Source: Lachnoclostridium sp. (lineage in GTDB: Bacteria; Bacillota; Clostridia; Lachnospirales; Lachnospiraceae). From it: a DNA stretch of 62,967 bases. Each line of letters starts with the position of its first letter. The first letter of the stretch is position 1. Below, one piece after another: positions 35,814 through 45,701 of this stretch. Location: NCBI GenBank assembly GCA_023665475.1, contig JAMPEB010000018.1, forward strand, positions 1 through 62,967, in the 5' to 3' direction. The position numbers were made by a program, and so were the translations under genes. The notes under the pieces were generated by a model. It did not search any database. It was not told the DNA's origin and worked only from the letters and a program-made list of their open reading frames with translations.

Positions 35814-37178
35814 TCAGGGATTTATTTTCTTTTTTATAATGTCTATTTTATTTCTTAATTCTTCGTTGCTCTGAATCTCTGATTTTATTTTACTTACTCC
35901 GTGAATAACCGTAGTATGATCTTTTTTTCCTAAAAGTTTTGCAATATTCATATAAGAAATTTCATCAATCATTTCATAACAAAGATACATTACAATCTGG
36001 CGCGGAAGCACAAATTCGGAATTGCGTCTTTTTGAAGTGATATCTTCAGGATTTACTCCAAAATGCTCTGCTACGGTGTTAATAATGGTAGTGGGGGTAA
36101 CTTCCTTTGGCTTATTAGGATAAATAACATCTTTTAAAGCCTCTTGCGCGTGTTCGATTGTCATATAATCTATCTTATTTAATTTTGCAAATGCAATAAT
36201 CTTATTTAAGGCGCCTTCTAATTCCCTGATATTTGACTTAATATTTGTGGCAATGTATTTTATAATTTCTTCATTAATCTTATGTTCGTAATGCTCGGCA
36301 TTTTTACGAAGAATTGCCATTCGGGTTTCATAGTCCGGAGGCTGGATGTCTGCTATCAGTCCCCATTCAAATCTTGAGCGGAAGCGTTCATCCAGAGTTT
36401 CCATTTCCTTTGGAGGTTTGTCCGAAGAAAGGACAATCTGTTTGTGAGCTCCGTGCAGCACATTAAAAGTATGGAAAAATTCTTCCTGCGTACTTTCTTT
36501 TCCTATTATAAACTGTATGTCGTCTATCATGAGCACATCGACGGTACGGTATTTTTCCCTAAGCTTTGTCATGGAAGCGGCATTACCGCTTCTGATAGAT
36601 TCTATTACTTCATTGGTAAATTCTTCGCTGGTAACATAAAGAACCTTTGTGTCAGGATTCTGTTCCATAATAAAATGTCCTATGGAATGCATTAAGTGAG
36701 TTTTACCTAATCCCGGTCCTCCATAAAGATAGAGAGGATTATAAGTTTCACCGGGAGTTTCCGCCACTGCCAGAGAAGCGGAATGAGCAAATTTATTGTT
36801 ACTTCCTACCACAAAACTATCAAATTTATATCTTGGATTTAAAGTTGCATTTTCATAATTTGCAGCATATTTAGGATCTTTACCTAATTCACTTTCGGAA
36901 GTATCTTCATATTCGGCATCTTTTTCCAATATAAAATCCACATCATATTGATGATTGAACATTTCTGTGATGGTTACCCGAAAGAAACTTTTATACTTAT
37001 TGGAAATATAATTCAATGCATGAGCCTGATCGGAAGGAATAATGATATTTACTGTGTTATCTGTCACATTATAAAATTCCAGAGGTTCTACCCATGTATG
37101 ATAAGAAATATCGGAAAGACTGTATTCTCTTCTGACAGTTTCTTTAATAGTTGTCCAATTTCTTTTAATATCATCCAT
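35814..37178 (-). CDS. dnaA: Chromosomal replication initiator DnaA
   Basis: 454 residues. Domain I (about 1-90), a short linker, the AAA+ domain III (Walker A GGPGLGKTHLM, Walker B VLMIDDIQF, sensor segments) and the domain IV helix-turn-helix with LLGKKDHTTVIHGV. It binds DnaA boxes, melts oriC and loads helicase. The start at 37178 (MDDIKRNW) has AAGAAAGG upstream. The open frame continues to 37295 without a binding site. Boxes on both sides suggest autoregulation. Confidence 0.97.
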   Translation of the reverse strand: MDDIKRNWTTIKETVRREYSLSDISYHTWVEPLEFYNVTDNTVNIIIPSDQAHALNYISNKYKSFFRVTITEMFNHQYDVDFILEKDAEYEDTSESELGKDPKYAANYENATLNPRYKFDSFVVGSNNKFAHSASLAVAETPGETYNPLYLYGGPGLGKTHLMHSIGHFIMEQNPDTKVLYVTSEEFTNEVIESIRSGNAASMTKLREKYRTVDVLMIDDIQFIIGKESTQEEFFHTFNVLHGAHKQIVLSSDKPPKEMETLDERFRSRFEWGLIADIQPPDYETRMAILRKNAEHYEHKINEEIIKYIATNIKSNIRELEGALNKIIAFAKLNKIDYMTIEHAQEALKDVIYPNKPKEVTPTTIINTVAEHFGVNPEDITSKRRNSEFVLPRQIVMYLCYEMIDEISYMNIAKLLGKKDHTTVIHGVSKIKSEIQSNEELRNKIDIIKKKINP

Positions 37179-37231
37179 TTGATAGACCTTTCTTAAAACA
37201 AAAATAATATAAACGCTACAATTTCCATTGT

Positions 37232-37261
37232 AATATAGAATGAAAAATATTTCAAATGCAA
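37232..37261 (-). promoter_or_regulatory. dnaA promoter (probable)
   Basis: Minus strand TTGCAT (37256-37261), 18-bp spacer, TATATT (37232-37237). It lies 50 bases upstream of the dnaA start and just inside the DnaA-box cluster. Confidence 0.5.
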
Positions 37262-37285
37262 GTTTTAAACAGGTAATGGATAAAG

Positions 37286-37500
37286 TTATACACATTATGT
37301 GGATAAAACTGTTTATAAATAAGATAATTTATGATTTATGTGGATATTTATAAAGCTGGATATATTGATATTCTTACAAAAATTGAAAGTTATCCACAAA
37401 TAACAAATGTAATGTGGATAAGTGAAATGTGAATAAAAATGGTGTATATGTATGTGGATAACTTTTTTTATTTTTTTATTATAATTTTTTATGCCTATTT
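37286..37500. other. oriC: DnaA-box cluster and AT-rich unwinding region
   Basis: Perfect boxes: TGTGGATAA at 37298-37306, 37413-37421 and 37453-37461, and TTATCCACA at 37390-37398. Variants: TTATACACA 37286-37294, TGTGGATAT 37339-37347, TGTGAATAA 37428-37436. Directly after the last box is an AT tract (about 37462-37497) with almost no G or C, a good duplex-unwinding candidate. Genes run away from this point on both sides (dnaA minus, rpmH plus), which supports it as the origin. Confidence 0.88.
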
Positions 37501-37503
37501 TGC

Positions 37504-37532
37504 TTGACATTATGCTGTTTTTCTTATAAAAT
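37504..37532 (+). promoter_or_regulatory. rpmH promoter
   Basis: -35 TTGACA (37504-37509), 17-bp spacer, -10 TAAAAT (37527-37532), 75 bases before the rpmH start, with AAAGGAGGTG as ribosome binding site. Confidence 0.7.
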
Positions 37533-37607
37533 CAAATATGCTATTTTCTTGGTTATAATTCAAACTGTGTATGGTTTATCAGGATTTAAAAAAGGAGGTG
37601 CTTTTCC

Positions 37608-37742
37608 ATGAAAATGACTTATCAGCCTAAAAAGCGTCATCGTGCTAAAGTTCACGGTTTTAGAGCCAGAATGAGTACTCCCGGCGGAAGAAAAGTATTG
37701 GCGGCAAGACGTGCAAAAGGAAGAAAAAGATTATGCGCATAG
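37608..37742 (+). CDS. rpmH: 50S ribosomal protein L34
   Basis: 44 residues, starting [19 protein letters not shown], with [15 protein letters not shown] near the end. It is the short, very basic L34 of the large ribosomal subunit. It has a strong ribosome binding site, AAAGGAGGTG, seven bases upstream. It is the first gene to the right of oriC, as in most Firmicutes, and is followed at once by a hairpin with a T run. Confidence 0.97.
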   Translation: MKMTYQPKKRHRAKVHGFRARMSTPGGRKVLAARRAKGRKRLCA

Positions 37743-37765
37743 GTCACAGGAATGTGACCTTTTTT
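37741..37765 (+). terminator. Terminator or attenuator between rpmH and rnpA
   Basis: AGGTCAC / GTGACCT stem followed by TTTTT, overlapping the rpmH stop. It could reduce transcription into rnpA and so set the ratio of L34 to RNase P protein. Confidence 0.8.
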
Positions 37766-37796
37766 CTCTTATTAATTTGAGTATAGAAGGAATCAA

Positions 37797-38135
37797 ATGC
37801 AATTTTCAGAATCGTTAAAGAAGAATCACGAATTCCAGTTTGTTTACAAAAACGGTAAATCATATGCAAACAAATATATGATTATGTATGTGAAAGAAAA
37901 TAGCACAAATAAAAACAGAATTGGAATCAGTGTGAGTAAAAAAGTCGGAAACAGTGTAGTAAGACACCGTGTGAAAAGATTGATCAGAGAAAGTTACAGA
38001 TTACATGAAGATATATTCAATAGTGGTTTGGATATTGTAATCATTGCCAGACAAAGTGCGGCTTCCGCAGTTTATAAGGAAATTGAGAGTGCGCTGCTGC
38101 ATCTTGGCAGACTTCATCATTTGTTGGAAATTTGA
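37797..38135 (+). CDS. rnpA: Ribonuclease P protein component
   Basis: 112 residues, with the RNR motif in [20 protein letters not shown]. It is the basic protein cofactor of the RNase P ribozyme that matures tRNA 5' ends. The ribosome binding site is AAGGAA. The stop overlaps the start region of yidD. Confidence 0.96.
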   Translation: MQFSESLKKNHEFQFVYKNGKSYANKYMIMYVKENSTNKNRIGISVSKKVGNSVVRHRVKRLIRESYRLHEDIFNSGLDIVIIARQSAASAVYKEIESALLHLGRLHHLLEI

Positions 38136-38140
38136 AAAGT

Positions 38141-38350
38141 ATGAAAAAATTTTTAATTGGCGGTATCAGATTATATCAGAAATATTTATCTCCTATGAAA
38201 AGTGTTAAATGTCCCTATATTCCTACCTGTTCTCAGTATGGAATAGAGGCTATTGAAAAATACGGCGCTTTTAAGGGTAGTATTCTGGCTGTTTGGAGAA
38301 TTTTGAGATGCAATCCGTTTTCAAAGGGAGGCTATGATCCGGTTCCCTGA
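38141..38350 (+). CDS. yidD: Membrane protein insertion efficiency factor YidD
   Basis: 69 residues with the family motif [19 protein letters not shown] and [12 protein letters not shown]. It has a short amphipathic N-terminus and helps YidC-dependent insertion. The start is either the ATG at 38141 or a TTG at 38132 that overlaps the rnpA stop. The ATG matches the usual family N-terminus. It is sandwiched between rnpA and yidC as usual. Confidence 0.93.
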   Translation: MKKFLIGGIRLYQKYLSPMKSVKCPYIPTCSQYGIEAIEKYGAFKGSILAVWRILRCNPFSKGGYDPVP

Positions 38351-38381
38351 ATCTGATTACCCGGATGCAGGAGGTATGTGA

Positions 38382-39662
38382 ATGAACGGTATTATAATGA
38401 CTCCGGATTCTACCTTTATTATAGGAGAAGTAGCGTGGGTATTAGGCAAGATTATGGAGGGAATCTTTAAAGTCATAGACATGATAGGGATTCCTAATAT
38501 TGGACTTGCCATTATTTTATTTACTATTGTGGTAAATCTTTTGATGCTGCCTTTAACCATCAAGCAGCAGAAGTTTTCTAAGCTTTCCGCGAAGATGAAT
38601 CCGGAAATACAGGCAATTCAAGAGAAGTACAAGAATAAAAAAGATACGGATTCCCAGATGGCGCAAAATGCTGAAATACAGGCAGTTTACTCAAAATACG
38701 GCGTTTCTCCTACCGGTAGTTGTTTGTATCTGTTGATTCAGATGCCTATTTTGTTTGCATTGTACAGGGTTGTATATGCAATACCCGCTTATGTGGAAAA
38801 AGTAAAGATGGCGTTTTTTCCTTTGGTGGACAACATTATCGATACCGAAGGCGCGGTAGAATTAGTCAAGAATTTTACAAATTCCGCTATGTATGCAAAA
38901 CGGTTCAGCAATGCTAATTTTGTTTTGGGAGAACATATCAGTTATGTGCAGAATACTATAATTGATTGTTTAAACAGGGCTTCGACGGCCGATTTATTAA
39001 GTATTTCCGAAAAATTTCCTTCTCTGGCGGAAAATGTTTCTTTAACTATGACCAATCTTGGGAATTATAATAATTTTCTTGGACTTAACATAGGAAATTC
39101 CCCTTCTTATTTAATGAGGGAAGCTCTTTCAAACCATAATTATATCATGGCAATCGCTGCTATTATCATACCTGTTTTATCTGCTACGACACAGTGGATT
39201 AATGTAAAGTTGATGCCTCAGCAGGATACCAGTCAGAATGAGCAGGCAGCGGCAATGGCGTCTTCCATGAAAACCATGAATATGATAATGCCTTTGATGT
39301 CCGCATGGTTTTGTTTTACTCTTCCTTCCGGTATGGGACTTTATTGGGTGGCCGGCAGCATTGTGAGAAGCATTCAGCAGGTTGTCATCAATAAGCATAT
39401 CGATAAGATGGATTTTGAGGAAATTATTAAAAAGAATAAAGAAAAGAGTGCAAAGAAAGCACAGAAATATAAGGAACAGCAAGAAAAATTAAACGCCTAT
39501 GCCAATATGAATACAAAAAGTATTAAAAACAGGGCAAATATGTCTACAGGAAATAATAATAATGTTGCAGACGAAACAAAAACAGTTAAAACTGCAAAAC
39601 CCGGAAGTATGATGGCAAAAGCAAATAAAGTAAGTGAGTATAACAGGAAAAATAATAAGTAA
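38382..39662 (+). CDS. yidC: Membrane protein insertase YidC/SpoIIIJ
   Basis: 426 residues. The core has five membrane helices, a hydrophilic-groove arginine in the first core helix region (VVNLLMLPLTIKQQKF), SPTGSCLYLLIQMPILFALYRVVYAIP and GLYWVAGSIVRSIQQ. A loop of about 100 residues separates helices 2 and 3. The C-terminal tail is long, basic and rich in Lys and Asn (about 360-426), a feature linked to ribosome contact. There is no lipoprotein cysteine near the N-terminus. The ribosome binding site is GGAGG. Confidence 0.95.
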   Translation: MNGIIMTPDSTFIIGEVAWVLGKIMEGIFKVIDMIGIPNIGLAIILFTIVVNLLMLPLTIKQQKFSKLSAKMNPEIQAIQEKYKNKKDTDSQMAQNAEIQAVYSKYGVSPTGSCLYLLIQMPILFALYRVVYAIPAYVEKVKMAFFPLVDNIIDTEGAVELVKNFTNSAMYAKRFSNANFVLGEHISYVQNTIIDCLNRASTADLLSISEKFPSLAENVSLTMTNLGNYNNFLGLNIGNSPSYLMREALSNHNYIMAIAAIIIPVLSATTQWINVKLMPQQDTSQNEQAAAMASSMKTMNMIMPLMSAWFCFTLPSGMGLYWVAGSIVRSIQQVVINKHIDKMDFEEIIKKNKEKSAKKAQKYKEQQEKLNAYANMNTKSIKNRANMSTGNNNNVADETKTVKTAKPGSMMAKANKVSEYNRKNNK

Positions 39663-39727
39663 CTAAAATATTAAGGATGCGTGTTGTCTACTAAGATATA
39701 AGAGACAGTGCAGAAAGGGATGATAAT

Positions 39728-40426
39728 ATGGAATTTATTGAAGTATCTGCTAAAACAGTAAATGATGCGATTACGGAAGCTTGTCAGAAACTTGGAGTTA
39801 CCAGCGATAAGCTTTATTATGAAATAATTGAAGAAGGCTCCAGCGGATTTTTGGGTATAGGTTCCAAGCTTGCAATAATCAAGGCGGCAAAAAAGTGTAG
39901 CGTGGAAGATAATGCAAAGGACTTTTTAAATAATGTGTTTGAGGCAATGAAGCTGACAGTAACTATTGATATTAAATATGACGAGCAGGAGCATTCCATG
40001 GATGTGGAATTGAATGGCGACGATATGGGAGTATTGATCGGTAAAAGAGGACAAACTCTGGATTCCTTGCAGTATCTCTTATCTTTGGTAGTAAATAAAG
40101 ATGTAGAAGAATATGTGCGTGTGAAAGTAGATACGGAAAATTACCGTCAGAGAAGAAAGGAAACTTTAGAAAATCTGGCGAAGAATATTGCTTATAAGGT
40201 AAAGAGAAACAGAAAGCCTATATCACTTGAGCCTATGAATCCTTATGAGAGACGAATTATTCACTCTACTCTGCAAAATGATAAATATGTGACTACCCAC
40301 AGTGAAGGGGATGAACCTTTCAGAAGAATTGTAGTTACTTTAAGGCGGGAGAACAGGGACTTTAAAGATGGAAGAGATTACAGGGAAAATAGGGAATACA
40401 GAAAGAGACAGGATATGAAATCCTGA
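39728..40426 (+). CDS. jag: RNA-binding protein Jag/KhpB (Jag-N, KH, R3H)
   Basis: 232 residues. An N-terminal Jag-N domain (MEFIEVSAKTVNDAI, GFLGIGSKLAI), a KH domain with VLIGKRGQTLDSLQYL, and an R3H domain with NPYERRIIHSTLQ. It ends in a charged Arg/Asp/Glu-rich tail (RRENRDFKDGRDYRENREYR). With KhpA it binds RNA and affects cell elongation. It is placed after yidC as in other Firmicutes. Confidence 0.94.
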   Translation: MEFIEVSAKTVNDAITEACQKLGVTSDKLYYEIIEEGSSGFLGIGSKLAIIKAAKKCSVEDNAKDFLNNVFEAMKLTVTIDIKYDEQEHSMDVELNGDDMGVLIGKRGQTLDSLQYLLSLVVNKDVEEYVRVKVDTENYRQRRKETLENLAKNIAYKVKRNRKPISLEPMNPYERRIIHSTLQNDKYVTTHSEGDEPFRRIVVTLRRENRDFKDGRDYRENREYRKRQDMKS

Positions 40427-40450
40427 ATGAAATGAAATCAATAATTTACG

Positions 40451-40504
40451 AAACCGGATATTATGATAGAATTTTGATTTATAATTCATATATCCGGTTT
40501 TTTA
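40451..40504 (+). terminator. Terminator after jag
   Basis: AAACCGGATAT and ATATCCGGTTT form an 11-bp stem followed by TTTTAT. The loop is 28 bases and AT-rich. It closes the rpmH-jag transcript. Confidence 0.8.
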
Positions 40505-40534
40505 TAAGTATATACAGTGGAAATGAGGAATTAT

Positions 40535-42031
40535 ATGAAAACGGATACCATAGCTGCTATTGCTACCGCATTGTCGGATTCCGGCATCGGAATCATTCGT
40601 ATCAGCGGCAGGGAAGCAATTTCCGTAGCGGACAGAATTTTCAGAAATAAATACGGACAGAAAAAATTGAGAAGTGTAAAAAGCCACACTATTCATTATG
40701 GCTATATTTTAGATGTGCCAAAAGAAAAAGATTTTAGAGATGAAGATAGCATATGGAAAAATTTTATAATAGACGAAGTTATGGTTTCCGTGATGAAATC
40801 CCCAAACAGCTACACTACGGAAGACACTGTGGAAATTAACTGCCACGGTGGTATTCTGGTAATGCAAAAGATTTTAGAGGCGGTATTAAAATCAGGCGCA
40901 AGAATGGCGGAACCGGGAGAATTTACAAAAAGGGCATTTTTAACCGGCAGAATTGATTTGTCAAAAGCGGAAGCAGTTATGGATGTGATTTCCTCCCAAA
41001 ATGAATTTGCTTTAAAGTCTTCCGTGAATCAACTGAAAGGAAATTTATATGAAAAAATCAAGAGTCTCAGGGAAGAGATTCTTTATGAGATTGCTTTTAT
41101 AGAATCCGCACTGGATGATCCTGAACATATCAGTCTGGAAGGATATTCCGAAAAGCTGCTTTTAAAAGTGGAAAGTCTGCTTGATAAGATAGGAAAACTT
41201 TTAGAAACCGCGGAAAACGGTAAACTTTTAAGGGAAGGGATTGCTACGGTAATTGTGGGAAAGCCAAATGCAGGAAAATCTTCCCTATTGAATCTGTTGG
41301 TCGGGGAAGAAAGAGCCATTGTCACGGATGTAGCGGGCACCACTAGAGATATTCTGGAAGAACATATCCAAATTCATGGTATCGGGTTGAATGTAATTGA
41401 TACTGCAGGCATCAGAAATACGAACGATACTGTGGAAAAGATAGGAGTTGACCGGGCAAAAAAATATGCGGAAGATGCGGATTTAATTGTATATGTGGTG
41501 GATGCTTCCGTGGAATTGAATGAGAATGACAGAGACATTATGTCTTTAATTTATGACAAAAATGTCATAATTTTATTAAATAAAACAGATTTGGAAGCTG
41601 TAGTGACGGAAGAAAGTATTTTAGAGATGTTGGAGAAAACCGAAAAAGAGCTTTCTGATACGGAACAACACTCAGAAAAAGAATATAATATCGAAAATAA
41701 TCACTGGAAAAATATTAGTATCCTTAGAACTTCCACCAAAGAAAATACGGGGATTGATGACTTTGAAAATGTGATAAAAGAAATGTTTTTTAAGGGCGAG
41801 CTTCAGAATAATAATGAAATTGTCATCACAAATATGCGGCACAAAGAAGCGCTTTTATCGGCTTTTGAAAGTTTAAAAATGGTAAAAAAAAGTATCGATG
41901 ACGGAATGGAAGAGGATTTCTATTCCATTGACTTGATGAGCGCATACGCGGAACTTGGAAAAATCATCGGGGAACAGGTGGAAGATGATTTGGTGGAAGA
42001 AATATTTTCTAAGTTTTGCATGGGTAAATAG
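40535..42031 (+). CDS. mnmE: tRNA modification GTPase MnmE
   Basis: 498 residues. An N-terminal folate-binding domain, a helical domain and an inserted G domain with GKPNAGKSSLLN, DVAGTTRD, DTAGIR and NKTD. The C-terminus ends FCMGK, the conserved CxGK. With MnmG it modifies wobble uridines (cmnm5U). The start at 40535 follows GAGG. An ATG at 40517 is too early for the family. The linker between the G domain and the C-terminal helices has a short acidic insertion. Confidence 0.97.
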   Translation: MKTDTIAAIATALSDSGIGIIRISGREAISVADRIFRNKYGQKKLRSVKSHTIHYGYILDVPKEKDFRDEDSIWKNFIIDEVMVSVMKSPNSYTTEDTVEINCHGGILVMQKILEAVLKSGARMAEPGEFTKRAFLTGRIDLSKAEAVMDVISSQNEFALKSSVNQLKGNLYEKIKSLREEILYEIAFIESALDDPEHISLEGYSEKLLLKVESLLDKIGKLLETAENGKLLREGIATVIVGKPNAGKSSLLNLLVGEERAIVTDVAGTTRDILEEHIQIHGIGLNVIDTAGIRNTNDTVEKIGVDRAKKYAEDADLIVYVVDASVELNENDRDIMSLIYDKNVIILLNKTDLEAVVTEESILEMLEKTEKELSDTEQHSEKEYNIENNHWKNISILRTSTKENTGIDDFENVIKEMFFKGELQNNNEIVITNMRHKEALLSAFESLKMVKKSIDDGMEEDFYSIDLMSAYAELGKIIGEQVEDDLVEEIFSKFCMGK

Positions 42032-42067
42032 CGTGAAAAGAATGAAATTTTATAAGGGAGTATACGA

Positions 42068-43999
42068 ATGACTGAGATACGGGAAAAAGTGGATGTTTGT
42101 GTGGTAGGCGCGGGACATGCCGGGTGTGAGGCGGCCCTTGCCTGCGCGAGGCTTGGTCTGGAAACGGTGATTTTTACGGTCAGTGTGGACAGCATTGCCT
42201 TAATGCCCTGCAATCCTAATATAGGCGGTTCTTCCAAGGGTCATCTGGTAAGGGAATTGGATGCGCTGGGAGGTGAAATGGGTAAAAATATCGACAAGAC
42301 TTTTATTCAATCGAAAATGTTAAATATGTCCAAAGGTCCTGCCGTTCATTCCCTGCGTGCTCAGGCGGACAAGTCTGAATATTCCCGTGCCATGAGAAAG
42401 GTTTTGGAGAATCAGAAGCATTTGACCATAAAGCAGGCGGAAGTCTGTGAATTGTTGTGGGAGGAAGATTCCGAAAGAAAGAATATTACAGGCGTAAAAA
42501 CTTTTACCGGCGCCATTTACGAATGTAAAGCAGTGATTCTCTGCACGGGAACTTATCTGCGCGCCAGATGTCTGTGCGGAGAAACCATTACTTATACCGG
42601 GCCTAACGGTTTACAGGCTGCCAATCATCTGCCGGATTCTTTGAAAAAAATGGGAATTGAATTGCGCCGTTTTAAGACAGGCACCCCTGCAAGAATGGAT
42701 AAGAGAAGTATCGATTTTTCTAAGATGGAAGAGCAGTTTGGAGATGAGAGAATCATACCTTTTTCTTTTTCTACAGACCCTGATTCCATTCAGAAGGAAC
42801 AGGTGTCCTGCTGGCTTACTTACACCAATGAAAAAACCCATGAAATTATCAGAAATAATCTGGACCGCTCTCCTATTTACGCGGGAATTATCGAAGGGAC
42901 GGGACCCAGATACTGCCCCTCCATTGAGGATAAGGTGGTAAAATTTGCAGACAAGGAAAGGCATCAGGTTTTTATTGAGCCGGAGGGGCTTTATACCAAT
43001 GAAATGTATTTGAGCGGTATGTCTTCTTCCTTGCCGGAGGATGTGCAGCTTGCCATGTACCGCACTGTCCCCGGTCTGGAGAATTGTAAGATGGTGCGTA
43101 ATGCCTATGCCATTGAATATGACTGCATCAATGCAAAGCAGCTTTATCCCTCTCTGGAATTTAAAAATGTGAAGGGATTATTTGCAGGAGGTCAGTTTAA
43201 CGGAAGCAGCGGCTATGAGGAGGCAGCGGCGCAAGGGATGATTGCCGGAATCAATGCCGCAATGTCGATTTTCGGAAAAGAACCTCTGATTTTAGACCGT
43301 TCGGAAAGTTATATCGGCGTGTTGATTGATGATTTGGTCACAAAGGATAACAGAGAGCCTTACCGGATGATGACTTCCCGGGCGGAGTACCGCCTTCTTT
43401 TACGGCAGGATAATGCGGATTTAAGGCTTCGCAAAAAGGGATATGAGGTGGGTCTTATTTCCAAGGAAGAATATGATGCCTTGCTGATAAAGGAGGATTT
43501 AATACATCAAGAAATCCGGCGTCTGAAGAATACGGTTGTGGGAGCGGGAAAAGAAATTCAGGATTTTTTGGAATCCTGCGGGAGTTCTACTTTAAAGACA
43601 GCAGCGAGTCTGGCAGAATTAATCTGCCGACCGGAGCTTAGTTATGAAGCGATTGCTCCGATAGATGTGGATAGAAAAGATTTTTCCGTAAAATTATGTG
43701 GAAAAGAATCCTTACCTTTTGATGTTGTTGAGCAAGTCGAAATAGAAATTAAATATGAGGGCTACATTACAAGGCAGTTAAGACAGGTAGAGCAGTTTAA
43801 AAAGATGGAAAGAAAAAAGATTCCTGCGGATTTGGATTATGATGATGTTCCATCCCTGCGCATTGAGGCAAGGCAGAAATTAAAAGAATTTCATCCTATA
43901 TCGGTGGGACAGGCTTCCCGAATATCGGGGGTTTCCCCTGCGGATGTTTCCGTGCTGTTGGTTTATCTGGAACATTTTCGTGGGAATCATGAAGGATGA
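42068..43999 (+). CDS. mnmG: tRNA uridine modification enzyme MnmG (GidA)
   Basis: 643 residues, a full-length FAD enzyme. FAD-binding [12 protein letters not shown] near the N-terminus, [31 protein letters not shown], and the C-terminal tRNA-binding helical domain ending in [16 protein letters not shown]. Partner of MnmE. The ribosome binding site GGGAG lies seven bases upstream. The usual next gene, rsmG, is displaced by two small unrelated genes. Confidence 0.97.
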   Translation: MTEIREKVDVCVVGAGHAGCEAALACARLGLETVIFTVSVDSIALMPCNPNIGGSSKGHLVRELDALGGEMGKNIDKTFIQSKMLNMSKGPAVHSLRAQADKSEYSRAMRKVLENQKHLTIKQAEVCELLWEEDSERKNITGVKTFTGAIYECKAVILCTGTYLRARCLCGETITYTGPNGLQAANHLPDSLKKMGIELRRFKTGTPARMDKRSIDFSKMEEQFGDERIIPFSFSTDPDSIQKEQVSCWLTYTNEKTHEIIRNNLDRSPIYAGIIEGTGPRYCPSIEDKVVKFADKERHQVFIEPEGLYTNEMYLSGMSSSLPEDVQLAMYRTVPGLENCKMVRNAYAIEYDCINAKQLYPSLEFKNVKGLFAGGQFNGSSGYEEAAAQGMIAGINAAMSIFGKEPLILDRSESYIGVLIDDLVTKDNREPYRMMTSRAEYRLLLRQDNADLRLRKKGYEVGLISKEEYDALLIKEDLIHQEIRRLKNTVVGAGKEIQDFLESCGSSTLKTAASLAELICRPELSYEAIAPIDVDRKDFSVKLCGKESLPFDVVEQVEIEIKYEGYITRQLRQVEQFKKMERKKIPADLDYDDVPSLRIEARQKLKEFHPISVGQASRISGVSPADVSVLLVYLEHFRGNHEG

Positions 44000-44084
44000 T
44001 AAAGATGGAATGTGTGTGGAAGTTGTGTATTTGTGAAAAGCGAGTTATAATTGTTTCAACAAGTCAGGATTTGACGGAGGTACT

Positions 44085-44558
44085 ATGGCAACAATAGATG
44101 AATTTTTACAAGAGGTTCGGCTGATAAGTTGGTTTGAACATGGTAAAGAAGCTGTGGACAAATATCATGTAATACATTCGATTTTTGAAGCCTATGATGT
44201 TTGGAATAAGCAAATGATAAAAACATGGGAGCCACATATTGTTTCATTGGAAAATATGGCAGTCGAACAAATCGGTGATGCACAAATAGATAAAATCTTT
44301 TTAGTTGTTTCATCTGAAATAGGAGATATTATCTGGAAAAAATGGGGTGATTTTATTGACAGATGGCATTTAGAGGAAGAAGTCGGATTGGAAAATGAAA
44401 TGTTGGATATGGTTAAAAGAGATGTATCATGGGCGTGCATAGAAAAAATATTAAATGTACAGGGCTTTTTCGGTACATTACTTGGAATTTATAAAGATGG
44501 ATTTTTTCCCTGTGCGTGGATAGGAGATTATCCTAACGGAAAAGCCGTAGTGCTATAA
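44085..44558 (+). CDS. Uncharacterised small acidic protein inserted after mnmG
   Basis: 157 residues, family not recognised. Soluble, acidic, no signal peptide. It begins MATIDEFLQEVRLISWFEHG and is rich in Trp, with a C-terminal stretch GFFGTLLGIYKDGFFPCAWIGDYPNGKAVV. It has its own ribosome binding site GGAGG and a TATAAT-like box at about 44046. Size, composition and company (SUKH-like, Imm22-like and DUF4303 genes nearby) resemble immunity proteins of polymorphic toxin systems, but that is inference. Confidence 0.6.
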   Translation: MATIDEFLQEVRLISWFEHGKEAVDKYHVIHSIFEAYDVWNKQMIKTWEPHIVSLENMAVEQIGDAQIDKIFLVVSSEIGDIIWKKWGDFIDRWHLEEEVGLENEMLDMVKRDVSWACIEKILNVQGFFGTLLGIYKDGFFPCAWIGDYPNGKAVVL

Positions 44559-44661
44559 TAATCTCCGTTTATAGAGTAGTTGATATAGGAACATTTTTCC
44601 GAAAAGGGAATTATTTTTAAGAGTACATAAGATAGTAAAAAGAAAGGAAGTTAGGGTTATT

Positions 44662-44862
44662 ATGGGAAACAGTGAACGGAATTTTACTTCAGCAATTGTA
44701 TTTATTATAGCAGGCGTTGGTTTTATGGCAATGGCATTATATCAATATTCCATGATATTAAAATGCCTTTTTGGTGTGATTGGTGTGATTGGTGTTATTG
44801 ACCTGATTGGCGGCATTTGGAGGTTCTGTATTTATATTAAGGCTAGGAAAGAAGAAGGATGA
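44662..44862 (+). CDS. Small two-helix membrane protein
   Basis: 66 residues with two hydrophobic segments (about 8-28 and 32-52) and a charged C-terminus KARKEEG. It contains a small repeat, VIGVIGVIDLIGG. AAGGAAG lies upstream at a slightly long distance. No family recognised. It lies between mnmG and rsmG, where no gene is expected. Confidence 0.6.
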   Translation: MGNSERNFTSAIVFIIAGVGFMAMALYQYSMILKCLFGVIGVIGVIDLIGGIWRFCIYIKARKEEG

Positions 44863-44909
44863 ATGGATATTCTTATACAAATTACCGTACTTTTCACTAG
44901 GAGAAATTT

Positions 44910-45692
44910 ATGGAAAACAGCATAAATAATGGTGCAAATAGCAATATAGTTAATAGCACAAGATGTAAAAAGGCTTATGATGTGACTCAGTTCTTAAAAG
45001 ATGCCGAAAACTTAGGCATAAACCTGACCGATTCTCAGATTCGGCAGTTTCTTACTTATTATGAAATGCTGGCGGAGTGGAATAAAGTTATGAACTTGAC
45101 AGCCATAACTGATTATGATGATGTGATAAAGAAGCATTTTATAGATAGTCTTTCTTTGGTGAAGGCTTATGATGTGTCACAAAAGAAAACGGTTATTGAT
45201 GTAGGCACGGGTGCGGGGTTTCCGGGACTTGCCCTTAAAATTGCCTTTCCAAATCTTAAAATTACGCTGCTGGATTCTTTGAATAAGAGGATTCAATTTT
45301 TGAATGAAGTGATAAAAGAGCTTAATTTATCCGATGTAGAAACCATTCACGGAAGGGCGGAGGATTTTGCCAGACCGGAAAAGCTGAGGGAAAAGTTTGA
45401 TTTGTGTGTGTCCCGGGCGGTGGCGAATTTGTCCGTTTTATCGGAATATTGTCTGCCTTTTGTAAAGACGGGCGGTGAATTTATTTCTTATAAATCAGAA
45501 AAAATTGCGGAAGAAATGGATGGGGCGCAAAAAGCGATTTCTCTTCTGGGAGGAAAGATAAAAAATCAAGTGAAATTTCAACTTCCGGATTCTGATATTT
45601 ACCGGAATTTATTTGTGATTGAGAAGGTGAAAAGCACCCCGAAAAAATATCCCCGGAAGGCTGGCCTACCTTCTAGGGAGCCGTTGGGGTGA
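44910..45692 (+). CDS. rsmG: 16S rRNA (guanine527-N7)-methyltransferase
   Basis: 260 residues, with NLTAITDYDDVIKKHFIDSL, the SAM motif VIDVGTGAGFPGLALKI, and CVSRAVANLSVLSEYCLPFVKTGGEF. It methylates G527 of 16S rRNA. The N-terminus is about 25 residues longer than in typical RsmG and Asn/Ser-rich (ENSINNGANSNIVN), so the true start could be further in. It ends in the usual KKYPRKAG...P segment. Confidence 0.94.
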   Translation: MENSINNGANSNIVNSTRCKKAYDVTQFLKDAENLGINLTDSQIRQFLTYYEMLAEWNKVMNLTAITDYDDVIKKHFIDSLSLVKAYDVSQKKTVIDVGTGAGFPGLALKIAFPNLKITLLDSLNKRIQFLNEVIKELNLSDVETIHGRAEDFARPEKLREKFDLCVSRAVANLSVLSEYCLPFVKTGGEFISYKSEKIAEEMDGAQKAISLLGGKIKNQVKFQLPDSDIYRNLFVIEKVKSTPKKYPRKAGLPSREPLG

Positions 45693-45701
45693 GATATTAT
45701 A

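Noticed and set aside
37179..37295. A longer DnaA N-terminus starting at 37295
   Set aside because: The extra residues are hydrophobic and unlike any DnaA, and this DNA is the origin region with DnaA boxes and the dnaA promoter.
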